Source: Lachnospiraceae bacterium
Lineage (GTDB): Bacteria; Bacillota; Clostridia; Lachnospirales; Lachnospiraceae
Reading direction: 5' to 3'
Assembly (NCBI GenBank): GCA_016301965.1
Contig: JAEDOO010000063.1
Location: forward strand, 1 to 9,849
DNA: 9,849 bases
The position numbers were made by a program, and so were the translations under genes. Positions within the stretch are counted from its first letter, which is position 1. Every line of letters starts with the position of its first letter. Below are positions 1 through 7,535 of this stretch, piece after piece. The notes beneath the pieces were generated by a model. That model was not told where the DNA came from, did not search any database, and saw only the letters and a list, made by a program, of their open reading frames with translations.

Positions 1-1449
1 CACTGTGATCGTTCGCTGCAGGGATGATCCGGATGTATATGACAGATCCACGCTGTGCTTTGTCTGATCCTTTTCATATCCCACAGGCGGTATCTGTTCA
101 AGAAGATAATATTTTGCCGGAAGAAGTCCCTCCGCCAGAGCAACTCCATTCTCATCCGTCGTCATTCTGGTCACCAGGGCATCTTTTTGACAGACAACCG
201 TCTGATGATCTGATTTATAAATATTTTCCGCGGCATACAGGCCATAAACAGCGCCTTTCAGGCTGTATGCCGGACTGCCTTCCTCCTCACTCTTTTTACA
301 GAGCTTCAAAGACATACGCACCGGCTGATCCATAAAAAGAAAGGACAACGTATCTGTGGCAGCCTCCTCTGTCTTTATCTGCTCACCGGCCCCGGAAATG
401 CTGTAATTTGCGGGGGCCTTGACTTCCACCGCCTTCCAGCTGTGGACTTCTTTTTTCTTTTTATCCAGAAGAGCCTCTGCTTTTGCCTGCAGATCTTGTT
501 TACAGGCTGCTATAGCCTGTGCTTCCGAAGCATAGTGTCCCTTGTTCTTTTCTTCCTGCTGCTGTTCAGCAGATAGAGTATTCCAGTTTTTTACCCAGAT
601 ATACTCTGCCTCTGCCGGTACCGTAACCGTATACGAAGCCTTGTAAACATAGGTTGCGCAGCCATCCTTTCCTGTAGTAACAGATGCCACCTTCTGCCCG
701 TCTCTGTACAGGTCAAACACAGCTTTTTCCAGCTTAGCTTCTGTCTTTACATCTTTTTTTGTCACCTTCACCGTAATCGTTTCATCTCCCGCAGCTGTGT
801 ATGGTTCCCGATAAGATCCATACGAGACTGACGGACGAGATCCCGACCAGGTCAGCAGATGCTGGTGGGAAGCGCTCTTCTTTTCACGGGCACACTTTGT
901 AATGGTATAGTATGTGATTTTGCCATAGGGATCCGTTCCCTGAATTTCCTGATACACCCGGGCTGCTTCCGCAGCAGAAACAGATATATTTTTCCCCGCC
1001 TGTATCATGGCTGTCTTTTTGTTGACCCCTTTGCCGCATGCCCAGACATAGGCCTGACAGAGTAAAAACAGTTTTGTTCCGCCTTTCTGTTCTTTTTCTC
1101 CAAAATAATAGGTCAGCACCTTGGCCAACGACTGGTTACTATAGGAAGCCGCCTCATGTGTTTTTCCACTGGCATGGTCGCCCTTATTCATGGTTTTTCC
1201 GGAATTCAGACAAAATGTCTTTTTGCTGTCCACGCGAATACACCACAAACCTTCTGAAGAATCTCTTCCGATAACAGGAATCTCACATTCTTTCAGAATC
1301 CGACTCATACTGACATTTCCGGAAGCAGCCCGGACTTCTTTCACTGCCGCGTGATCCACAGCATATATCCCTGTATTACCAGTCAGTACAGACAAAACAA
1401 AAAGTATAACTAATACAAAGGCAATCAGTCGCTTTCGCATCTTTTTCAT
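1..1449 (-). CDS. Thioester-domain (TQXA-type) surface adhesin with Cna-B/SpaA domains, partial (C-terminus beyond window)
   Basis: The open frame runs from an ATG at 1449 to the left edge without a stop, giving 483 residues; the rest lies outside. The N-terminus has a Lys/Arg-rich start and a hydrophobic segment (about 8-23), a Sec signal peptide. Residues about 68-140 resemble a TQXA thioester domain: FCLNSGK (Cys80) followed by CQAYVWA (Gln132), the expected Cys-Gln pair for covalent capture of host amines. Residues about 222-376 form a Cna-B domain with VTKKD (Lys231), VEVKAPANY (Glu342) and FMDQP (Asp374), and an inserted Ala/Gln/Lys-rich helical stretch (about 292-335). A second SpaA-type domain begins near 378 (Lys385, LKGAVYGLY, Glu451 in YYLLEQIPPVGY) and is cut by the edge. 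It is the last visible gene of the pilus operon, 19 bases after the previous stop, with AGGAG just upstream. An LPXTG signal is expected but not visible. It is probably the tip adhesin; the ligand is unknown. Confidence 0.85.
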   Translation of the reverse strand, partial: MKKMRKRLIAFVLVILFVLSVLTGNTGIYAVDHAAVKEVRAASGNVSMSRILKECEIPVIGRDSSEGLWCIRVDSKKTFCLNSGKTMNKGDHASGKTHEAASYSNQSLAKVLTYYFGEKEQKGGTKLFLLCQAYVWACGKGVNKKTAMIQAGKNISVSAAEAARVYQEIQGTDPYGKITYYTITKCAREKKSASHQHLLTWSGSRPSVSYGSYREPYTAAGDETITVKVTKKDVKTEAKLEKAVFDLYRDGQKVASVTTGKDGCATYVYKASYTVTVPAEAEYIWVKNWNTLSAEQQQEEKNKGHYASEAQAIAACKQDLQAKAEALLDKKKKEVHSWKAVEVKAPANYSISGAGEQIKTEEAATDTLSFLFMDQPVRMSLKLCKKSEEEGSPAYSLKGAVYGLYAAENIYKSDHQTVVCQKDALVTRMTTDENGVALAEGLLPAKYYLLEQIPPVGYEKDQTKHSVDLSYTSGSSLQRTITV

Positions 1450-1468
1450 GCTCTCCTTTCTTCTTTCC

Positions 1469-2701
1469 TTATCTGCGGGTCAGATAACCCGGAGCATCTG
1501 CACTGTCTACACGGGCATAAGAAGAATCCGTAAATGCGTCATTGTAGGTTGTACCTGCGCCGCCCTTCAGCTTACCGTTTCCCCAAAACATTTTTTCATC
1601 TGTTACCACATTGTCCAGCTGCCAGCTGGCATCTGCCTTTTTCCATATGGCATATAAGGTAGTCGTTGTCTCCGGCTTTGCAATATCACTCACCGTCTCA
1701 CCGTCACTATACTGTGCCACCGCTGCCTTTTTGTCTTTGCTCCAGCCCTGAAACCTATAACCGGGCCGCAAAAATGTGTTTTTAGACAAGCTGGCCGCTG
1801 CACCTTGTGTCATGATCTGACTATTCATCTGACCCGTACCTCCATTGGCTGCAAAAGCCACCGTATACGTATTTACAGCCCATACCGCATAATACGTTAC
1901 ATCTTCCATGGCCGTCAGCTTTGCATTGTTTTTCAGCGATACTGCAGTGGCAGCTTCTGTATCTGACCAACCTTTAAAAGCATATCCGGCACGCGTAAAA
2001 CTGTTCGTCAATATAAAACTGTCTCCCCGCAGCGCCGTGAGCTCGGAGGAAACCTCGCCTGCGTCTGTCTTTCCTCCGTTTCCATGCAATGTCGCTGTAA
2101 AAGACGGGCGGATCAGGTAAACCGTCATGGTCGTCACCGTGGATCCGCTGTCCAGACCGGCATTCATATAATGAAACTGCATATTGACAGAATGGACCTG
2201 CTCTGTGGATGCGTATCCCGAAGGCAACGTGGATGCTCCGTTGTTGGCCAGCGTATACTCATTAAAGCTCGCTCTGTACTGGGTATTATGTCCTGATAAT
2301 CCATACTTGGACACGTGATAATATGCCTTCTGTGTGTATGTGACGGGAATATTAATGATCGTTCTGGAAGAAGATGTGCTGTTGGCCAGCTGTGTCTGCA
2401 CCGTGGATGCCCCCAGTTTTACCGCATTGCCATTGACAGAAGCAGCATCCATACTCACCGTCACATTTTTCTGAGAACTCCATCCCTCAGCCGTCGTCAG
2501 ATTGAACTTTATTTTCGATGTCGTAACCCCGTTTTCCTGAATACACAGCCAAATGCTGCCATTCAATGTAGAAGCCGCATAGGATCTGTATATACCGGTA
2601 CAGATCAGCACAGCTGTTAATAAAAACAAAGTGAACAATCCGGTCCATATCACTTTCCGGTACCGGCACTTCTCTTTTTTACCTGCTATAGCTTTATTCA
2701 T
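1469..2701 (-). CDS. Secreted protein with two InlB B-repeats, no sorting signal
   Basis: 410 residues. A basic N-terminus and hydrophobic segment (about 17-37) ending in SYAAS indicate Sec export. Residues 45-200 are Ser/Thr-rich, probably beta-rich, and match no family I know. Two Listeria-Bacteroides (InlB B, Flg_new-type) repeats follow at about 203-274 and 278-353; each runs from a [HA]xNGG-type strand through GYxFxGW to a Y-A-[VI]-W end. The last ~55 residues (WQLDNVVTDEKMF to PGYLTRR) form a separate tail. There is no LPXTG motif, C-terminal hydrophobic segment or LysM/SLH module, so the protein must be secreted, held non-covalently, or retained by an uncleaved signal segment. The start overlaps the upstream sortase stop by 8 bases, and GGAG lies 7 bases before the ATG. 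Its place between sortases and adhesin suggests a minor or accessory pilus part; this is inference. Confidence 0.85.
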   Translation of the reverse strand: MNKAIAGKKEKCRYRKVIWTGLFTLFLLTAVLICTGIYRSYAASTLNGSIWLCIQENGVTTSKIKFNLTTAEGWSSQKNVTVSMDAASVNGNAVKLGASTVQTQLANSTSSSRTIINIPVTYTQKAYYHVSKYGLSGHNTQYRASFNEYTLANNGASTLPSGYASTEQVHSVNMQFHYMNAGLDSGSTVTTMTVYLIRPSFTATLHGNGGKTDAGEVSSELTALRGDSFILTNSFTRAGYAFKGWSDTEAATAVSLKNNAKLTAMEDVTYYAVWAVNTYTVAFAANGGTGQMNSQIMTQGAAASLSKNTFLRPGYRFQGWSKDKKAAVAQYSDGETVSDIAKPETTTTLYAIWKKADASWQLDNVVTDEKMFWGNGKLKGGAGTTYNDAFTDSSYARVDSADAPGYLTRR

Positions 2702-3590
2702 GGTGTTTCTCCTTCCTGTTTCTTATTTTTTGCAAAACCAGCATCCCTGACATCATCAAAAGCACTGCTGAAAACACCTTTCTTAACACATCCTCCCTGT
2801 GTATATCCTTTTTCGATGACAATACTACCGGCTCATTTCCCTTGTTTTCTTCTGTGGTTTTCTCTTTTCTGATTTCCTCTGTCTGATTCTCGTTTTCACG
2901 AACACAATATACGATATATCGATACTTTCCTCCGGAACGGTACGGATGACAGGTAAGAAGGGTCACCATATCTCGCCCCTCCTGTATCTTTACGCGGTCA
3001 CTGTCACAGGGTTCAATGATCTCTGCAGTCTCTGCCAGATACCGAAGTGTATCCCATGGGGTATGGATCAGCACCTCTTCTTCCGGCATCAGTTTTTCAA
3101 TATCACGAAAAAACGCGGCGCCCCGGTACCCCCGATGTGCTGCAATCACACAATTGGCATTTTCACCGCCCACTGGCAAAGAAGTCTGTGCCAGTACCAC
3201 AGCCCCCCGAGCCATATTCTGCTGTGAAGCCCCAAAATATAAGGGCAGCAAAAGATTCATCGACGGTATCTCTATATACCCGAGCTCTTCCACCTGTTCC
3301 AGCCCGGAGGGTATCTGCACACAGCTCCATGGATCCATAAACCCTTTCTGCTTTTCCGAAAAAATGGTCTGATTATACTGTCTGCATCTCTGGTAAACCG
3401 GATCCTGCCATTTACTGTCTTTCGCTTGCCGATCAGGCTCCGGAGTTTCTTTATATTCTTCTTCAAATTCTTCTATATATTTTTCTGTTGTTTTTTCCAG
3501 ATGCCATGCCTCTATTGTCGGATAAAAAAATATACTTATGCCGATGAAAAAAAACAGCATACCCAAAACCGATCTGTACCATTTTTTCAT
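2694..3590 (-). CDS. Class C-like sortase with DPW lid (second sortase)
   Basis: 298 residues of membrane-bound cysteine transpeptidase. There is a transmembrane segment at about 8-24 and another near the C-terminus (271-287), the two-anchor layout of pilin-polymerising class C sortases. The catalytic set is visible: His152 in IAAHRGY, Cys214 in TLLTCHPY and Arg224 in KYRYIVY. Residues 86-88 are DPW, the lid motif that plugs the active site in class C enzymes. The HisXX and Cys motifs differ from the canonical TGH and TLVTCTPYG seen in the neighbouring sortase, so substrate choice probably differs too. The start overlaps the upstream sortase stop by four bases (ATGA), implying translational coupling. 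It may polymerise or attach a different subunit, for example the adhesin encoded downstream; that assignment is inference. An 8-base homopolymer lies in its 5' coding end. Confidence 0.9.
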   Translation of the reverse strand: MKKWYRSVLGMLFFFIGISIFFYPTIEAWHLEKTTEKYIEEFEEEYKETPEPDRQAKDSKWQDPVYQRCRQYNQTIFSEKQKGFMDPWSCVQIPSGLEQVEELGYIEIPSMNLLLPLYFGASQQNMARGAVVLAQTSLPVGGENANCVIAAHRGYRGAAFFRDIEKLMPEEEVLIHTPWDTLRYLAETAEIIEPCDSDRVKIQEGRDMVTLLTCHPYRSGGKYRYIVYCVRENENQTEEIRKEKTTEENKGNEPVVLSSKKDIHREDVLRKVFSAVLLMMSGMLVLQKIRNRKEKHHE

Positions 3591-4444
3591 TTTTGTCTCC
3601 TGAGTTTTTTCTGCAGAAAAAAGAAAAGAAGCAAAAGCAGCAAAAGACTGCCTCCGATTTTTAATGCTCTTTTATAGGACTCCAGCCAAAGGGAACCCTG
3701 TTTCTTTTTCTTCTCCTTCGTATTCATCTCTTTTGCATATTCCGTTCTGGTTCCCCTTACCAGCAGTCGGTGATCGTTAATTCCGTAAGGTGTACAGGTT
3801 ACCAATGTCACATACTCTTCTTCCGGAACAATACGTAATGCCTGTGTATCCTCCGGCAGGCAGACAAGAATCTGATCCACCCGATAAGTCAATGTCTCAT
3901 TTAATATTGTAATGAAAAATAAATCCCCTTTTTGCAGCATGACCAGATCCGTAAACAGCCGGGCTTTATTAAGTCCAGTATGTCCCGTCAATACGGCGTG
4001 GGTTCCTTTCCTGCCTGTGGGAATTGAGCTTCCCTTCAGATGGCCTATGCCCTTTTGTAAAATCTCTTCGGAAGTCCCGTAATACACCGGCAGTTCCGCT
4101 CCTATGGAAGGAATTTCCAGTACCCCCATAAGTCCCCGGGAAGACGATGCCGCCAGGGTTTCGTAGTACTTTTCCTCTTTATCTGCACTTTTATCTGCAC
4201 TGCTTTCACCGTCAAACGCATCCTTAAAACAGATCTTTGCCTTTTCCAGTCCCTCATTATATGCATTTGCCTGCTGCAGATACTTCTCCCGTTTTTCTGT
4301 ATTTAGATGTTTTGCTTCCTCCCTGATATACTCGACCTGCGCTCTGGCAGAGCGTTCGTACAGATAATTGCTGAGGAACGGATACAGCGACAGCAAAATA
4401 CCCAAAGACATCACAAACAGGGCCATGATCTTTTTTATTTTCAC
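3587..4444 (-). CDS. Class C sortase, pilin polymerase (GTG start preferred)
   Basis: 285 residues from a GTG at 4444; an in-frame TTG at 4483 would add 13. I prefer GTG because it gives the usual class C N-terminus (MKIKKI, hydrophobic 8-26, YPFLSNY), has AAAGGA 9 bases upstream, and clears the terminator-like hairpin that the TTG start would overlap. Canonical motifs are present: LTGHTGL (His155), TLVTCTPYGINDHRLLVRG (Cys217, Arg226), and a C-terminal transmembrane segment (about 263-277) followed by basic residues. The lid position reads DAF (75-77) instead of DP[FWY], and an SADK unit is tandemly duplicated just after it. As the first sortase after the major pilin gene, with the classical TLVTCTPYG signature, it is the best candidate for joining the pilin-motif lysine to the threonine of LPQTG. 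Its stop overlaps the next start by 4 bases. Confidence 0.92.
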   Translation of the reverse strand: MKIKKIMALFVMSLGILLSLYPFLSNYLYERSARAQVEYIREEAKHLNTEKREKYLQQANAYNEGLEKAKICFKDAFDGESSADKSADKEEKYYETLAASSSRGLMGVLEIPSIGAELPVYYGTSEEILQKGIGHLKGSSIPTGRKGTHAVLTGHTGLNKARLFTDLVMLQKGDLFFITILNETLTYRVDQILVCLPEDTQALRIVPEEEYVTLVTCTPYGINDHRLLVRGTRTEYAKEMNTKEKKKKQGSLWLESYKRALKIGGSLLLLLLLFFFLQKKLRRQK

Positions 4445-4459
4445 CTTTGCTATTCCTTT

Positions 4460-4496
4460 AAAAAATGTGCGGAAAAGGCCCAAACCTCCTCCGCAC
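4460..4496 (-). terminator. Intrinsic terminator-like hairpin between major pilin and sortase genes
   Basis: Read on the minus strand, the left arm is GTGCGGAGGAGG (4496-4485), the loop TTTGGG (4484-4479) and the right arm CCTTTTCCGCAC (4478-4467), followed by A and six T (4465-4460). The 12-bp stem contains two G-U pairs. It sits 18 bases after the pilin stop, inside the operon, where a leaky terminator would keep sortase transcripts below pilin transcripts. The base of the stem is GC-rich and the U-run is immediate, so termination is likely; the degree of readthrough cannot be told from sequence. Confidence 0.8.
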
Positions 4497-4514
4497 CGGA
4501 TTTTTCCTTACCTT

Positions 4515-6983
4515 TTACTCTTTTTTACGAGACTTTTTGCTCAACAAGCCAAAACCTGCGCCGGCCGTCAAAACGCCCAGAATCGTAACCAGATATAAAC
4601 CGCTGCCGCCTGTCTGAGGCAGAAGGAATCCTCTGTTGTTTACGATCTGCAGCGGAACCAGAGCATTTTCCGAAGTCGTATTTTTCACAGACTTCATTTT
4701 TGCGGAAATTTTATCTACTGTAGCTGAGGCACTGTGGATCTCTCCCACATACATATCTGTCAGTCCAATAGTTCGTCCATTTGGTGTTTCCACAGAAGGA
4801 CCGGCAACCGGTGAATCACCTTCAAATTCACTTTCGGCTTCCGTTACCAGCTGACCATCTTCATTTTGAATGCTCCAGTCATAATTTTTCACAATATTCT
4901 CCATCGCTTCTTCATCTAAGCCGACAGTACCCGCCACAGAGGCGATCACTTCCCGATCTGTGGATTGAATCTCAATTTCCACGGGATCTCTAAGGAGGGT
5001 ATAGCCATCATCCGTAGACACCTCAGTAAGCTGGTAATTATCCGCTTCAAGACCATTTACATACAGTTTTCCATCTTGCACCTTTGGCACAAAAGTTGTT
5101 GCGCTGTCTTCATATTTTGTTTTTCCTGTAACATAATACAGTCCATCACTTTCTTTTCTTGCCACTACATAGTAATCATCTGTCTCATTATAGAGCTTGA
5201 ACTGTACTCGGTCCGGAACTCCTCTGTTATCAGAAAAGGTCTTCGTCAGGTCAATTCCGTAAGAATAAACGTAATTTCTATCCTGCAGACTATTGTAATA
5301 ACTGTTATTTGTACGGCTCCATATCAGAGCAGCATCGTTAGCGTTTCCTTCATCGCCCAGGATCACCGTAGCATCAGAATTCACTGTCGCTGTATAAAAC
5401 AGAACGATGTAGCAGTCCGAATAGCCATCTCTGGAATCTTCCCCACCATTAATTTTCCGAAGTCCGGTCTCGGTAAGGTAAACTTGCATTTTATGCACGG
5501 TTTTACCCTCGTCATCTTCTCCCGTACTGAAGCTGACTACCGCATTTCCACTGCCATCTCCACCGGAATACAGATTCCATATTTCTTCTGCCTCTGCTGT
5601 ATTGTTTACCTGCGCATCGTCCCGGTTTTTGTACAATGCGATTCTAACGTCTCGATTGTAGGCAATACCTTCGCTTAACTGATCCACAAACATATAGGTG
5701 CTGAGATAGGTAGATTTAGAAGTAATATGCGGCAGACGGGATACGAGAATATAATCCAGAAGATCTCCTTCCGACGCTGTTGTTGTATCTCTGTACTGAT
5801 AATCATAGCTGTACCCCACATTATTTTTATCCGGAGTTATACCATCCATGGTATAACCTCCGCGATTGGATACGTAGGCCTGATGATCTGTATCCTTCTC
5901 TCTGACTCCATAGTCAGGTGATTCATTTCTGACAATCAGACTGTCAGACCCCTCAGACCCGTCATATAAATCCCCGGTATGAATAAACTGGTTTTTGTTC
6001 CCGGATCTGGAGGTATACGCATTTCTCACACTTTTATCAAATGTAGGATTTCCGCTCTGATTCTTTGGATAACAAACCACATCGTACAGCCATTTTTCGC
6101 CACCGGCAGCTATTGCCTCTGTGCCCTCCACGCCGGCAGCATCCGTTACACCGTCTTCGTTGTGGTCAGCACTCATCTCGTTTGCCGCCAGATTCGTAAA
6201 GGGAATAGATACAAACCACGGATCAACAGAACTTGTCACCTGTTCCGGAACCTTAGTCTCCACGATCAGGTACAGGCCAAGGGGCAGATTCTCTGCATAC
6301 GTTGTGCCGTATTCGTCAGTTTCACGCATATTCACTGCACCCTCCCGCATATGATCATCATCATCCCGATTCATTTTTTCATAATCGTACAGATAATCCT
6401 CCAATGCGTTTTTTGCACGAATCTCATCTTCGTCCAGAATATTTTTAAGAGCTTCGGAAATCTGTGTACTGGTATAATGCAGAACATCTGTCTTTATGCA
6501 CGGTGAAGCCACACCTTCAGCCGACATGTCCAATGCGTCCTCTGCATTCAGCTGCAGAATTTTTCGCAACTCTTCAGGAATCTCGTAAGCTACGCAGATC
6601 TCGCTTTCTTCTTCCGGTGAGCTTTTGCTGTATTGTTCAATCTCTCCCACCTTCATGTAGGTAAACTGTACTCCCTGCACAGCATAATCTGCCAGTTCCG
6701 TTTCAACTCTGCTGTCTTCCTGCCCTGTAGCTCTGTATTTTCCCTGTACATAATCGCCGGCGGCTTCTGCAGCTGAAATATCGTACTTGTGAATATAAAG
6801 AGAGCCGGTTCTGCTCTCATCAAAAATATCGCTATGGTACAGATCATCTGTCAGTGCCGCATTATTAGTATCAGATGAGGATGCCGCCCAGACAGATGTC
6901 GGTGACAGCGCCAGCGAAAAAGCCAGCGCAGCTGACAGCATCGGCTGTATCCACATCCTGGAATGTATTGTTTTGATCATCAT
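4515..6983 (-). CDS. LPXTG-anchored major (backbone) pilin, SpaA/FimA type
   Basis: 822 residues from ATG 6983, preceded by AGGAG with 5-base spacing; an upstream in-frame TTG (7016) has no such site. A signal peptide (about 1-33, SVWA/ASS) leads to an N1 pilin domain (about 55-310) with strand LYIHKYD (Lys66), an E-box-like GLYLIVETK (Glu242), and the pilin motif WLYDVVCYPKN (298-308) whose Lys307 should accept the next subunit. A middle domain (about 312-565) begins with TFDKSV (Lys317). The C-terminal Cna-B domain starts near Lys581 (LTKTF), has the E-box YQLTEVSTDDGY (Glu654) and ends at IVNNRGF (Asn782/783), a likely Lys-Asn isopeptide. LPQTG is at 788-792, followed by a hydrophobic segment and KKSRKKE. 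It is longer than typical Gram-positive backbone pilins of roughly 500 residues, with extra acidic inserts such as RDDDDHMREG. It forms the shaft, polymerised by the class C sortase downstream. Confidence 0.95.
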   Translation of the reverse strand: MMIKTIHSRMWIQPMLSAALAFSLALSPTSVWAASSSDTNNAALTDDLYHSDIFDESRTGSLYIHKYDISAAEAAGDYVQGKYRATGQEDSRVETELADYAVQGVQFTYMKVGEIEQYSKSSPEEESEICVAYEIPEELRKILQLNAEDALDMSAEGVASPCIKTDVLHYTSTQISEALKNILDEDEIRAKNALEDYLYDYEKMNRDDDDHMREGAVNMRETDEYGTTYAENLPLGLYLIVETKVPEQVTSSVDPWFVSIPFTNLAANEMSADHNEDGVTDAAGVEGTEAIAAGGEKWLYDVVCYPKNQSGNPTFDKSVRNAYTSRSGNKNQFIHTGDLYDGSEGSDSLIVRNESPDYGVREKDTDHQAYVSNRGGYTMDGITPDKNNVGYSYDYQYRDTTTASEGDLLDYILVSRLPHITSKSTYLSTYMFVDQLSEGIAYNRDVRIALYKNRDDAQVNNTAEAEEIWNLYSGGDGSGNAVVSFSTGEDDEGKTVHKMQVYLTETGLRKINGGEDSRDGYSDCYIVLFYTATVNSDATVILGDEGNANDAALIWSRTNNSYYNSLQDRNYVYSYGIDLTKTFSDNRGVPDRVQFKLYNETDDYYVVARKESDGLYYVTGKTKYEDSATTFVPKVQDGKLYVNGLEADNYQLTEVSTDDGYTLLRDPVEIEIQSTDREVIASVAGTVGLDEEAMENIVKNYDWSIQNEDGQLVTEAESEFEGDSPVAGPSVETPNGRTIGLTDMYVGEIHSASATVDKISAKMKSVKNTTSENALVPLQIVNNRGFLLPQTGGSGLYLVTILGVLTAGAGFGLLSKKSRKKE

Positions 6984-7070
6984 ATGTTCTCCTGTCTTTG
7001 TTAGTTTCTCAGGCAAAAATGGCTCTGCAGATGCAAATTTCCATCATTTCCGTGATCTCATTCTTTTGTC

Positions 7071-7535
7071 TTAGTGGATCGCGTTGCAGGAAATATTTTT
7101 TGCACTGCTCCATCTTCCCTTAATACCATTTGAAATAGCGCGTACTTTTACCGTTGCTGACTTCCACTTTTTTTCTTTCTCGCTGTATGTTTTCGGACAG
7201 TCTGTTTTTGCATAATAGCAGGGCGCATCCAACGTATAAGAAAGAGTTGCCCCGTCTCCTTTTGTGATCACCATTTCATACTTTTCCGCATTTTCCACTT
7301 CATCCCAGCAAATCTGAATATGGTTATCAAATCCGCTGTAGGCCGGATTCTTATGGCAATATGTTGCCTCCGTAATCTTTGGTATGCCTACAGTTGATTC
7401 GGAAGATCCGATCGTGATCTGTCCCTGGTTCCAACTCGGCCAGGAAGATACGGACGGCCATCCTGCGGCAGATACCGGTAAGGCCACAGAGGAAAGAATA
7501 CTCAGGGACAAAAGTGTTGCTGCTAATTTTTTCAT
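7071..7535 (-). CDS. Small secreted FN3-like protein with five cysteines, first gene of the pilus operon
   Basis: 154 residues, not a family I can name. A clear Sec signal peptide (1-23, LPVSA/AG) is followed by a Trp/Ser/Pro-rich linker with WPS twice (26-28 and 32-34). Residues about 51-150 look like a fibronectin type III-like beta sandwich: IQICWDEVENAEKYEMVIT, then TVKVRAISNGIKGRWSS. Five cysteines (60, 76, 106, 113, 150) follow the signal peptide, unusual for a Firmicute exported protein, so one or two disulfides are possible. There is no LPXTG or C-terminal membrane segment. AGGAG lies 7 bases before the ATG. It is the first gene after the pilus promoter and 87 bases precede the pilin start, so it is probably co-transcribed and the most highly expressed gene. 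A role as pilus accessory, chaperone or soluble adhesin is only a guess. Confidence 0.85.
   Translation of the reverse strand: MKKLAATLLSLSILSSVALPVSAAGWPSVSSWPSWNQGQITIGSSESTVGIPKITEATYCHKNPAYSGFDNHIQICWDEVENAEKYEMVITKGDGATLSYTLDAPCYYAKTDCPKTYSEKEKKWKSATVKVRAISNGIKGRWSSAKNISCNAIH

Noticed and set aside
3016..3372. Plus-strand frames of about 100 codons inside the second sortase
   Set aside because: Antisense to a sortase with intact His, Cys and Arg residues; composition is typical of a shadow frame.
3526..3552. A-rich homopolymers (seven and eight A) in the 5' end of the second sortase as a phase-variation tract
   Set aside because: Tracts of eight are common in low-GC coding sequence with Phe/Lys codons; the frame is intact and there is no evidence for switching.
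4965..5678. A 237-codon plus-strand open frame opposite the pilin gene
   Set aside because: It lies fully antisense to a clearly coding pilin with signal peptide, pilin motif and LPQTG; the translation is Ile/Ser-rich with no domain and no convincing ribosome site.
5979..6506. A 175-codon plus-strand open frame opposite the pilin gene
   Set aside because: Antisense shadow of the pilin N1 domain; Cys/His/Ile-rich translation without any family signature.
6984..7016. Pilin start at the TTG codon 7016
   Set aside because: It would add 11 polar residues before the signal peptide and ignore the AGGAG site placed 5 bases before ATG 6983.
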